Assembly: GCA_020427985.1 (NCBI GenBank)
Contig: JAGQNR010000001.1
Coordinates: forward strand, 25,784 to 89,783
Reading direction: 5' to 3'
Source of the DNA: Candidatus Saccharimonadota bacterium
GTDB taxonomy: Bacteria > Patescibacteriota > Saccharimonadia > Saccharimonadales > UBA4665
Length of the DNA stretch: 64,000 nucleotides
Shown here: positions 20,456-28,055 of the stretch, in pieces
Layout of the letters: every line of letters starts with the position of its first letter
Numbering within the stretch: position 1 is the stretch's first letter
The notes under the pieces: generated by a model
Told to the model about the DNA's origin: nothing
Database searches by the model: none
Seen by the model: only the letters and a program-made list of their open reading frames with translations
Made by a program: the position numbers and the translations under genes

Positions 20456-20881
20456 ATGGATATATACAAGAACGCCGAACTTATTCCAACGCCCTCACGT
20501 CTCAAGCGTGTCGGGAGGACGGTTGGCAAGGTTGCCACTGTTTCGGCTGCTGTGGCCGTACTCGTTGCCGGCTCAGCAGCAGCAAGAGAAATGAACCAAA
20601 TCTATTCCTCCGAACAAGACGCCAAAGAAGCAGCTCGTGCTAAGACGCCGGCCATGCAGTATCTGCGGAGGTACGACCCTCGCCTAGGAACGGTACCCGA
20701 ATCTAAACTTTTGCTCCACATATATCCGCAGACAGACACCTTTAAACTCGATATTTTCAACCAAGACAACACGCAAATCGAAAGAACCTGTAACGGCAAG
20801 TATGACACGGGATTTCTGCATGTTAAACCAGTAGGCAATATTGTTTGTAGCACGACCGTCCAGGTAGTGCCAACGAAGTAA
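20456..20881 (+). CDS. small single-span membrane protein with C-terminal cysteine pair (twin 2)
   Basis: 141 residues from ATG 20456, 4 nt after the stop of twin 1 and so co-transcribed with it. The membrane segment lies near 26-46 (VATVSAAVAVLVAGSAAA), followed by a helical linker and a beta domain (LLLHIYPQTDTFKLDIFNQ) with cysteines in ERTCNGKY and NIVCSTTVQVVPTK. The two cysteines could form a disulfide outside the membrane. Function unknown. Confidence 0.75.
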   Translation: MDIYKNAELIPTPSRLKRVGRTVGKVATVSAAVAVLVAGSAAAREMNQIYSSEQDAKEAARAKTPAMQYLRRYDPRLGTVPESKLLLHIYPQTDTFKLDIFNQDNTQIERTCNGKYDTGFLHVKPVGNIVCSTTVQVVPTK

Positions 20882-20887
20882 ACCTGT

Positions 20888-20893
20888 TAGACT
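20888..20893 (+). promoter_or_regulatory. extended -10 element, leaderless sbcB
   Basis: TGT-TAGACT ends 8 nt before the ATG at 20902. Confidence 0.5.
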
Positions 20894-20901
20894 ACCAATG
20901 T

Positions 20902-22341
20902 ATGAGCCAACCAACTTTTTTTTGGTACGATCTTGAAACGTCTGGAATCAATCCGCGTGATGACCGTATTATGCAGTTTGCAGGCCAGCGAACCTCGCTT
21001 GAGCTTGAGCCCATTGGCGAACCGGTCAACATACTTATTCGGCTAACCGACGATGTATTGCCGTCGCCCGATGCCGTACTAGTAACGGGCATTACGCCAC
21101 AAATGACTCTGTCCGAGGGAGTCACCGAAGCGGCGTTTCTGAAGACCTTTCATGAAGCTGTGGCCATCCCTGGTACAACATTTGTAGGCTACAATAGTGT
21201 GCGATTTGATGATGAGTTCATGCGGCATCTGCTGTTTCGTAACTTCTATGATGCCTATGCATGGCAGTGGCAGGATGACCGTAGTCGCTGGGACTTGCTA
21301 GACGCAGTTCGTATGACCCGAGCACTTCGACCCAACGGAATACAATGGCCAGTTGTCGACGGCAAACCAACCAACAGCCTCGAGCAACTCACCCAGGCCA
21401 ACGGCATAGAACATGCCAACGCCCACGACGCGCTCGCAGATGTGGAGGCGTGCATTGCAGTCGCTCGACTAATTCGTACTAATCATCCAAAGTTATTTGA
21501 TTGGCTGGTTTCAACTCGACACAAGAATGCCGTGAAGACCTTGGTCGAAAAGAACGATCCGTTTGTTTATGCGAGCGGTAAATACGACAGTAATTACGAA
21601 AAAACAACTGTGGCGGTACGGCTAGCGTCACACCCGAAGGGACAGGGGTCGCTTGTGTATGACTTACGGCACGACCCAAGTGAATATATTGATTTAAGCC
21701 CCTCTGATTTGGTTGAACGCTGGCGCTGGACGCGTGACTCAAGTGCTCCAACGCGGTTGCCTGTCAAAACGCTCCAATACAATCGCTGTCCAGCCGTAGC
21801 GCCGCTTGGAGTGCTCGACGCGCTGTCGCAGCAACGCTTGCAGCTCTCACTCGTAACCATTCAAACAAATCTAAAAAAGCTTCGAGCCGCTAAGCATTTT
21901 GTCAAGAACGTAGAACATGCCCTTGCAGTACTTGATCAGCAGCAACAGCAGCGAATAGAGACTCTTACCCTTGAGCCCGAGGCTCAGTTGTATGATAGCT
22001 TTGTCGATAAAGCAGATACACAGCTACTAGGAGTATTGAGAGCTGCTGACCCCGCCGAAATTGCTAGTGTTGCTGAAGGACTTGTCGATAAACGACTTCG
22101 AGCAATTGCCCCTCATTACAAAGCACGCAATTTTGCTACCACATTGACCGATGACGAACGTTCGGCTTGGGAGGCGTATCGGTATGGACGCCTAATGGAG
22201 GGCGGGACAAAAAGCCAAGTTGCAAAGTTTATGCATCGGCTTAGTGAGATAGCCAAAACGACTACCAATCCCGACAAATTGTTTTTGCTTGAGGAACTAC
22301 AGCTCTATGCCGAAAGTATCATGCCAATACAAGACGCTTAG
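20902..22341 (+). CDS. sbcB: exodeoxyribonuclease I (3'-5' single-strand exonuclease)
   Basis: 479 residues. ExoI degrades single-stranded DNA 3' to 5' in recombination and mismatch repair. The N-terminal DEDD exonuclease domain shows FFWYDLETSG (first D and E), VTGITPQ, VGYNSVRFDDEFMRH (second D), YAWQWQDDRSRWDLLDAVR, and NAHDALADVEA (HxAxxD). The order and wording of these motifs are those of E. coli ExoI rather than generic DnaQ. The C-terminal SH3-like and helical regions are present, so the protein is full length. Confidence 0.94.
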   Translation: MSQPTFFWYDLETSGINPRDDRIMQFAGQRTSLELEPIGEPVNILIRLTDDVLPSPDAVLVTGITPQMTLSEGVTEAAFLKTFHEAVAIPGTTFVGYNSVRFDDEFMRHLLFRNFYDAYAWQWQDDRSRWDLLDAVRMTRALRPNGIQWPVVDGKPTNSLEQLTQANGIEHANAHDALADVEACIAVARLIRTNHPKLFDWLVSTRHKNAVKTLVEKNDPFVYASGKYDSNYEKTTVAVRLASHPKGQGSLVYDLRHDPSEYIDLSPSDLVERWRWTRDSSAPTRLPVKTLQYNRCPAVAPLGVLDALSQQRLQLSLVTIQTNLKKLRAAKHFVKNVEHALAVLDQQQQQRIETLTLEPEAQLYDSFVDKADTQLLGVLRAADPAEIASVAEGLVDKRLRAIAPHYKARNFATTLTDDERSAWEAYRYGRLMEGGTKSQVAKFMHRLSEIAKTTTNPDKLFLLEELQLYAESIMPIQDA

Positions 22342-22535
22342 TTTACGGTTTGTTTTTTCAAGAAACTATCAATCAGGGTTTTTCGACGATACGCCACAAA
22401 CGTATAAATAATTTTTTTTAGCCGTTTACCCCAAAACAGCTGTACCAAAATAAGCGTCGCAAGCAACAACCAAAAACTAAACGGAATATAAATGTTTGTA
22501 CCTGGAATCAATCCCAAAACCACGAGTTCTTGCAT
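22338..22535 (-). CDS. small membrane protein
   Basis: 65 residues with one clear membrane span (FSFWLLLATLILVQLFWG, about 19-36) followed by a basic tail (KRLKKIIYTFVAYRRK). A ribosome site GAGGTG lies 5 nt before the ATG and a TGC-TATAAT box about 36 nt upstream. It overlaps the sbcB stop by 4 bp in convergent orientation. Function unknown. Confidence 0.65.
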   Translation of the reverse strand: MQELVVLGLIPGTNIYIPFSFWLLLATLILVQLFWGKRLKKIIYTFVAYRRKTLIDSFLKKQTVN

Positions 22536-22615
22536 GCCGCACCTCTATGAATAATGCTATTAATGCGCATTATAGCACAGATTATATAAAAATACAATAA
22601 TATTTTATAAAATGC

Positions 22616-23053
22616 TTATGGTTTTACAGTTTTGTTAGGCTTGCTGGGTTGATTTCGTCGGTTTCTAAAACGTTCCAGTCGGTCGCGGTTGAGAAGCGAA
22701 ATAAAAGTTGCTGCAAAAAATGCAGAGCTAGCCACAGCAACTTGCCATGCGGCGGCATGACGGATTGCCAGCCACGCAGACACACAAAACAGTCCGAGTG
22801 CAACTAGGTCATATGCCCATTGCGCAACAGGATGCTTAGGAAAGAGTATTTGGGTGACCTTCCCGCCATGTTTCAAGACATATTCGCGCAGGTCCTGGGC
22901 CCATTTGTTGTGAATGCTGAGCAGGCTTAGACCAAGCAGCGCAAGTGGTATACCACCCGGGCCCGGCAGCCAACCTGTGAGCACCGCTGCAATCAACAGG
23001 CCATAGCCCGCGATGTCAGTGAGGACTCGTTTTGTTTGTTCTCGGAGCTTCAT
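22616..23053 (-). CDS. PGPGW-type transmembrane protein
   Basis: 145 residues from ATG 23053. A longer frame is open upstream, but a TGG-TACAAT box ends 7 nt before 23053 and the upstream part overlaps another gene on the opposite strand. The first hydrophobic region holds GWLPGPGGIPLALLGLSLLS, the signature of the PGPGW/DUF family of small inner-membrane proteins. Two further spans follow (VALGLFCVSAWLAI and VAVASSAFFAATFISLL), and the tail is Arg/Lys-rich. Role in the cell is unknown for the family. Confidence 0.75.
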   Translation of the reverse strand: MKLREQTKRVLTDIAGYGLLIAAVLTGWLPGPGGIPLALLGLSLLSIHNKWAQDLREYVLKHGGKVTQILFPKHPVAQWAYDLVALGLFCVSAWLAIRHAAAWQVAVASSAFFAATFISLLNRDRLERFRNRRNQPSKPNKTVKP

Positions 23054-23060
23054 ATGAGCT

Positions 23061-23066
23061 ATTGTA
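23061..23066 (-). promoter_or_regulatory. extended -10 element, leaderless PGPGW gene
   Basis: Minus strand TGG-TACAAT ends 7 nt before the ATG at 23053. Confidence 0.6.
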
Positions 23067-23108
23067 CCAGAGTTGGACAATCGCAACACGCTTGTGTTAT
23101 GAAGGTAT

Positions 23109-23434
23109 GTGTCGCACAATGAGCAACAGATTGAATATCGAAAATCAATACATATCACGAAAAAGAAGACATCTTTTATTACTTCGGGTAAGGCCCTTGT
23201 GTTTGGAATAGCCTTGGTTGTGGGGATGGGTTTTGCTGGGCAGGTGTCTCCGGCATCTGCGGCCATTACAAAAATTTTGTTTATAGTGCAGTTACCACTG
23301 GTAACAGTACAGCGCAGGGTGGCGGTAAGCTCGTAGAGACTGGCGCAAAAATCATGGCTACTTGTCTCGTTGCAGGTATGTTGAATGGTATGAGTACGCT
23401 GCTCTTTCGCTCCAAAAAGTCCTACCATATCTAA
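23109..23434 (+). pseudogene. small exported protein interrupted by a frameshift
   Basis: From GTG 23109 the frame encodes a basic N-terminus and a good signal peptide (ALVFGIALVVGMGFAG...SPASAA). Around 23261 the plausible mature part moves into the -1 frame, which is open from 23261 to the stop at 23432-23434 and reads GHYKNFVYSAVTTGNSTAQG..., then a hydrophobic stretch with one cysteine, ending in SYHI. The zero frame after this point is short and low in quality. No classical slippery heptamer is present, so a 1-nt indel (mutation or assembly error) is more likely than programmed shifting. Confidence 0.55.
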
Positions 23435-23560
23435 AAACGAGCGTTTGTTTTACATCTTTACATCTTTAACTAACTATAGACAGGGTGATTCAGGTTGAAA
23501 CGAACTCTTAGTTAGGGCATCGTTGTTAGTATATGTATAGCAAAAAACAGTCAAAAAGCG

Positions 23561-23566
23561 TATACT
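23561..23566 (+). promoter_or_regulatory. -10 element upstream of uvrA
   Basis: TATACT ends 10 nt before the uvrA ATG; no Shine-Dalgarno sequence is present between them. Confidence 0.5.
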
Positions 23567-23576
23567 ATACCGGCTT

Positions 23577-26390
23577 ATGCATGATGAAATTGTGGTCAAA
23601 GGTGCTCGGGAGCACAACTTAAAGAATATCGATGTTTCTATTCCGCGTGAGAAGCTCGTGGTTATTACTGGCCTGAGTGGTTCTGGTAAATCAAGCTTGG
23701 CATTTGATACTATTTATGCCGAGGGACAGCGACGGTATGTCGAGTCGCTCAGTGCCTATGCCCGGCAGTTTTTGGGCCTGATGGAAAAGCCCGATGTTGA
23801 CCAAATCGATGGACTCAGCCCGGCGATATCAATTGACCAAAAGTCTACTAGCCGTAATCCACGCAGTACAGTCGCAACAGTTACCGAAATCTATGATTAT
23901 CTACGTCTTTTATTCGCCAGAATTGGGGTACCGCACTGTCCGATTTGCCACAAACCCGTGGTGCGCCAAACGGCCGCCAATATTATTGATCAAATCGAGA
24001 CGCTTTACCAGGACAAACGCATCTTGGTGCTTGCTCCTGTGGTTGTAGACAAAAAGGGCGCATTTGAGCATATTCCCGAGCAATACATGCGGGGGGGATT
24101 TGTGCGTGCGCGTATTGACGGCGTCGTGTATGCACTGGATGAGTTTCCCGAACTCGACAAAAACCTTCGCCACACCATAGAAATAGTTGTCGACCGCCTG
24201 GTGGCGAACGAAGCGTCACACACTCGCCTGGCACAGAGTGTCGAGCAATCACTTGAAATTGCCGAGGGCAAGGCTATAGTGCTTGATGCCGACACGAGTG
24301 AGCTAACATGGTTTACGCTGATGTATGCCTGTGAACAGCACCCCGAAGTCAAGATTCCCGAACTCGAGCCGCGCACTTTTAGCTTTAACAGCCCTCATGG
24401 CGCCTGTCCAGTCTGTACGGGGCTCGGTAATAAGCTAGTGGTTGACCCAGAGCTTGTAATCCCCAACGGCCGACTTACCATTGCCGAGGGTGCTATTCGG
24501 CCATTTAACCGCATTAATATGGATAATTGGTATATCAAAAAACTTCAGGCTGTCGCTGACCGTTTTGGATTTGACCTGCATCGCCCCACCGGAGACATCA
24601 GTGCCGAAAACATGCAGCGTATTTTGTACGGCACAGGCACCGAGAGTTACCGCGTTACCCTGGGAGGCGGCCGCTCGTTTAACACTACCTACGAGGGGGT
24701 AATACCTAACCTCGAACGTCGTCACAAAGAGACCGATAGTGAGTTTATGCGCCGTGATATTGAACGGTTTATGCAGGAACGCCCCTGTACCGCTTGCGAG
24801 GGGCGTCGTCTTAAGCCCGAAGTCTTGGCGGTGACTATTCACGGCAAGTCAATTATGGATATCTGTGAAATGTCGATAGATGACGCAGTGGCTTATACTG
24901 TGTCGCTAAAACTCACTACCCAAGAGCAGCAGATTGCTCACATGGTGCTTAAAGAAATTTCGTCTCGACTCACTTTTCTGCAAGATGTTGGGCTCAATTA
25001 CTTAACCCTCCTGCGCAGCGCCACAACACTATCGGGTGGCGAGGCCCAGCGTATTCGTCTTGCTACTCAAATTGGTTCAGGCCTCATGGGCGTGCTCTAT
25101 GTACTAGACGAGCCCAGTATCGGTTTGCATCAACGAGATAATGAACGGCTGATTGCCACACTTAAACACCTTAAAGACCTAGGAAATACCGTCCTAGTGG
25201 TTGAGCACGACGAAGATACAATTCGCACGGCCGACTATTTACTTGATATTGGGCCGGGTGCAGGTGTGCACGGCGGCCATGTAGTTGCCAGCGGCACGCC
25301 TACCGAGGTCGAAAAAAACCCCGCCAGTATCACAGGTCAATATCTTAGCGGCAAACGAGCAATTGCCGTGCCCAAAAAACGTCGAACAGGCAATGGCAAA
25401 CAGCTAAGGATTGTGGGCGCGCGCGAGCACAACCTGCAGAACGTAACAGTATCAATACCGCTAGGTGAGCTAGTAGTAGTAAGCGGTGTGAGCGGTTCAG
25501 GCAAATCGACACTTATAAACGACATTTTGGCACGAGAACTTCAAGCTCGTTTGCATCATGCCTCAACAGTGCCAGGTCGACACGACGATATCGAAGGAAT
25601 CAAAGAACTCGACAAAGCTATCATTATCGACCAGTCACCCATTGGCCGAACGCCGCGTAGTAATCCTGCAACCTACACTGGTCTATTTACTCCAATTCGC
25701 GAATTGTTTGCCAGCGTGCCCGAGGCCAAGCTTCGTGGGTATTCCGCCGGACGATTTAGCTTTAATGTGCGTGGTGGTCGCTGCGAAAACTGCAGTGGTG
25801 ATGGCATTATCAAAATAGAAATGCACTTCTTGCCCGATGTGTATGTACCGTGTGAAATGTGTCATGGTAAGCGCTATAATCGCGAAGCGCTTGACATCCA
25901 CTACAAAGGCAAGGACATTAGTGACGTGTTGGCGATGACTTGCGATCAAGCGCTTGAATTTTTTGCCAACCAACCCGCAATTGCTCGCAAGTTGCAAACG
26001 ATGGTAGATGTTGGCCTGGGCTACATTAGCCTTGGCCAGCCGGCCACACAGCTGAGCGGTGGCGAAGCGCAACGTGTTAAGCTGGCTACCGAGCTCAGTC
26101 GTCGCCCCACCGGACGCACGCTCTATATTTTGGACGAACCAACCACGGGCCTCCATATGGCGGATGTCGACAAATTGCTGGGTGTTTTGCATGCCTTAGT
26201 AGACACCGGCAACAGTATGGTAGTCATCGAGCATAACCTAGACGTTATAAAAAATGCCGACTGGGTAATAGACATGGGCCCAGAGGGCGGAAATAACGGC
26301 GGCCAAGTTGTGGCCGAGGGCGTCCCAGAACACATCGTTAAGAGCCCAAGCTCCTACACAGGCAAATTCTTAAAACACATGCTTATCTAG
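23577..26390 (+). CDS. uvrA: excinuclease ABC subunit A
   Basis: 937 residues, the usual length. UvrA is the damage-recognition ATPase of nucleotide excision repair. Two ABC modules are present: Walker [14 protein letters not shown] (about 32-44) and [13 protein letters not shown] (near 642), with [17 protein letters not shown] and [16 protein letters not shown] signatures and DEPS/DEPT Walker B motifs. Zinc-binding CxxC pairs occur in the insertion domain (CPICHKPV) and in the C-terminal half (CENCSGDG...CEMCHGKR). uvrC lies in the window at 48787; no uvrB is seen. Confidence 0.98.
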   Translation: MHDEIVVKGAREHNLKNIDVSIPREKLVVITGLSGSGKSSLAFDTIYAEGQRRYVESLSAYARQFLGLMEKPDVDQIDGLSPAISIDQKSTSRNPRSTVATVTEIYDYLRLLFARIGVPHCPICHKPVVRQTAANIIDQIETLYQDKRILVLAPVVVDKKGAFEHIPEQYMRGGFVRARIDGVVYALDEFPELDKNLRHTIEIVVDRLVANEASHTRLAQSVEQSLEIAEGKAIVLDADTSELTWFTLMYACEQHPEVKIPELEPRTFSFNSPHGACPVCTGLGNKLVVDPELVIPNGRLTIAEGAIRPFNRINMDNWYIKKLQAVADRFGFDLHRPTGDISAENMQRILYGTGTESYRVTLGGGRSFNTTYEGVIPNLERRHKETDSEFMRRDIERFMQERPCTACEGRRLKPEVLAVTIHGKSIMDICEMSIDDAVAYTVSLKLTTQEQQIAHMVLKEISSRLTFLQDVGLNYLTLLRSATTLSGGEAQRIRLATQIGSGLMGVLYVLDEPSIGLHQRDNERLIATLKHLKDLGNTVLVVEHDEDTIRTADYLLDIGPGAGVHGGHVVASGTPTEVEKNPASITGQYLSGKRAIAVPKKRRTGNGKQLRIVGAREHNLQNVTVSIPLGELVVVSGVSGSGKSTLINDILARELQARLHHASTVPGRHDDIEGIKELDKAIIIDQSPIGRTPRSNPATYTGLFTPIRELFASVPEAKLRGYSAGRFSFNVRGGRCENCSGDGIIKIEMHFLPDVYVPCEMCHGKRYNREALDIHYKGKDISDVLAMTCDQALEFFANQPAIARKLQTMVDVGLGYISLGQPATQLSGGEAQRVKLATELSRRPTGRTLYILDEPTTGLHMADVDKLLGVLHALVDTGNSMVVIEHNLDVIKNADWVIDMGPEGGNNGGQVVAEGVPEHIVKSPSSYTGKFLKHMLI

Positions 26391-26467
26391 AACTAGATAG
26401 TTGTACCTGACACTCCTGCCTCGTACAATAACAGTGGCATACAGTTTACAAGTTTTACCCGGGGTAC

Positions 26468-27121
26468 TTATTCTTTATCTGCTGATTTCACCCGGGATTG
26501 ATAAGAAGGTAGTTTGCGACGAAGCAATTTGGCGCGGATCTTAGGGTCTTTAAAGGCGTGGTAAAGGGTAGGAATAAGCGTGATGGCGACAATACCGAGC
26601 AGGACTGGTTCAATCATTTTCTCGACACCAGGAATGCGTGAGCCAAGAAAAAAGCCAAGCAGTGTAATGCTCGCTGCCCAGGCTATATCACCAATCGCAT
26701 CGTAGACAACAAATTGCTTGTAATTCATTTTGCCTGCACCAGCGGTAACTGGGGCAAAGCTTCGTACTACTGGTACAAAATGCGCAATTAACATCGTTTT
26801 GCTGCCGTGTTTTTCATAAAATTGTTCGGTCTTGGTAATAAGGTCCTTGCGAAATATGAGGCCATCTTCTTTCTTAAACAGACGCGGGCCAAGGTGTTTT
26901 CCAATATGGTAGCCGGTGTTGTCGCCGATAATGGCCGCGAGCGCAATAACAACCACGGTCCAAATGATGGGCAGATGTCCAGCTGCCGCCAATATGCCGG
27001 CGCTAAAGAGTAGCGTATCACCCGGAAAAAAGAAGCCTACCATCATGCCCGATTCGGCAAATATAATGAGTGCGAGCATAAGTAATCCACCAGTTTGAAC
27101 AAGTTGAGTAAAATCAGGCAT
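26468..27121 (-). CDS. DedA/SNARE-associated family membrane protein
   Basis: 217 residues from ATG 27121; an in-frame codon at 27151 exists, but a TACAAT box ends 7 nt before 27121. The protein has the DedA pattern: a hydrophobic N-terminus, ESGMMVGFFFPGDTLLFSAGILAAAG with the FxPGD motif, GDNTGYHIGKHLGPRLF, a reentrant segment, and RFVPVVRSF-like (HFVPVVRSFAPVTAGAGKM). DedA proteins are inner-membrane transporters, several of which flip undecaprenyl phosphate or other lipids. The tail is basic. Confidence 0.92.
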   Translation of the reverse strand: MPDFTQLVQTGGLLMLALIIFAESGMMVGFFFPGDTLLFSAGILAAAGHLPIIWTVVVIALAAIIGDNTGYHIGKHLGPRLFKKEDGLIFRKDLITKTEQFYEKHGSKTMLIAHFVPVVRSFAPVTAGAGKMNYKQFVVYDAIGDIAWAASITLLGFFLGSRIPGVEKMIEPVLLGIVAITLIPTLYHAFKDPKIRAKLLRRKLPSYQSRVKSADKE

Positions 27122-27128
27122 CGGTAAT

Positions 27129-27134
27129 ATTGTA
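27129..27134 (-). promoter_or_regulatory. -10 element, leaderless DedA gene
   Basis: Minus strand TACAAT ends 7 nt before the ATG at 27121. Confidence 0.5.
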
Positions 27135-27194
27135 GTCGATTTTGGACACAAAACCTAAAAATCTACCTCGTCACTTCGTGCTCGCACATAAATA

Positions 27195-27203
27195 TGCTAT
27201 AAT
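27195..27203 (+). promoter_or_regulatory. extended -10 promoter of the bL25 gene
   Basis: TGC-TATAAT (27195-27203). Transcription would start about 33 nt before the ATG, leaving space for the GAAGGAG ribosome site; this is one of the clear leadered genes. Confidence 0.6.
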
Positions 27204-27242
27204 GTACCCCTGAATAAGACGGAATTGAAGGAGAAACAACAC

Positions 27243-27917
27243 ATGTCTGACTCGATAACGCTCACTGTAGAGCCACGCGAAACACTCGGTAAAAAGGTAA
27301 AAACCATCCGACAACAAGGTTTAGTACCTGCGGTAGTGTATAACTTTGGCAAAGATTCTAGTCATGTGCAGGTTGACTATCAAACACTCACCAGTGTTAT
27401 CAAAGCGGCTGGGCGCCATCATCCAGTGGAACTAACACTGAGCGGCAAAAAATCTATTGTTATGATTCGCAAAATCGACCGTAATCCACGCACGGCGCTC
27501 ATCACTCATGTGGTACTCGAATCAGTCAAGGCCAACGAAATGGTAGAAACAGCCGTGCCCGTGCGTGCTGTTTACGATGGTGACAACGAACAGAGCCCAG
27601 CCGAGCGCGCTGGTTTGATTGTTTTGGCTCAGGCAGACGAAATTATCGTCAAGGCCTTCCCCCGCAATTTGCCAGACGAAGTTACCTATAACGGTGAAAA
27701 ACTTGTCGCTATTGGCGACCAACTCACTGCCGCCGATGTAACACTACCTAAAGACGTTGAGCTAGTGACAGATCCAGAGCATGTTATTGCAACCGTGTTT
27801 GAACCAAACGCCCTGGCTGCCGCCAACGACGAAGCCGGTGGTACTGCTGAAGAGGCTACCCCAGCCGACGAGGAGACAACAGATGAATCCCAGACGGAAC
27901 CAACAGAGGAAAAATAG
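27243..27917 (+). CDS. rplY: 50S ribosomal protein bL25 (CTC form)
   Basis: 224 residues from ATG 27243, set by GAAGGAG 8-10 nt upstream. The N-terminal 5S-rRNA-binding domain (LTVEPRETLGKKVKTIRQQGLVPAVVYNFGKDS) and the C-terminal beta domain (TAVPVRAVYDGDNEQSPAERAGLIV...ITKAFPRNLPDEV-like, DVTLPKDVELVTDPEHVIATV) give the two-domain CTC type. An acidic tail rich in Glu, Ala and Thr closes it. Binds 5S rRNA in the large subunit. A strong terminator follows. Confidence 0.95.
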   Translation: MSDSITLTVEPRETLGKKVKTIRQQGLVPAVVYNFGKDSSHVQVDYQTLTSVIKAAGRHHPVELTLSGKKSIVMIRKIDRNPRTALITHVVLESVKANEMVETAVPVRAVYDGDNEQSPAERAGLIVLAQADEIIVKAFPRNLPDEVTYNGEKLVAIGDQLTAADVTLPKDVELVTDPEHVIATVFEPNALAAANDEAGGTAEEATPADEETTDESQTEPTEEK

Positions 27918-27940
27918 GCATCCCAAGTAAAGGACACTAA

Positions 27941-27968
27941 AACCCCGTTGTAAAAACGGGGTTTTTCT
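27941..27968 (+). terminator. rho-independent terminator after bL25
   Basis: 9-bp GC-rich stem AACCCCGTT/AACGGGGTT with a 5-nt loop, followed by TTTTC. Confidence 0.85.
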
Positions 27969-28055
27969 TGTGCTTAGTCTGGCCCGAGCGTATAGTCAGA
28001 GTTGTAAGGAATCGTACAGCTGTTGTGAGGGCAGCCATACACAAAAAGTCACGAT

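Noticed and set aside
23261..23280. Programmed -1 frameshift in the small exported gene
   Set aside because: No X-XXY-YYZ slippery heptamer fits the frame, and no downstream pseudoknot was seen; an indel is simpler.
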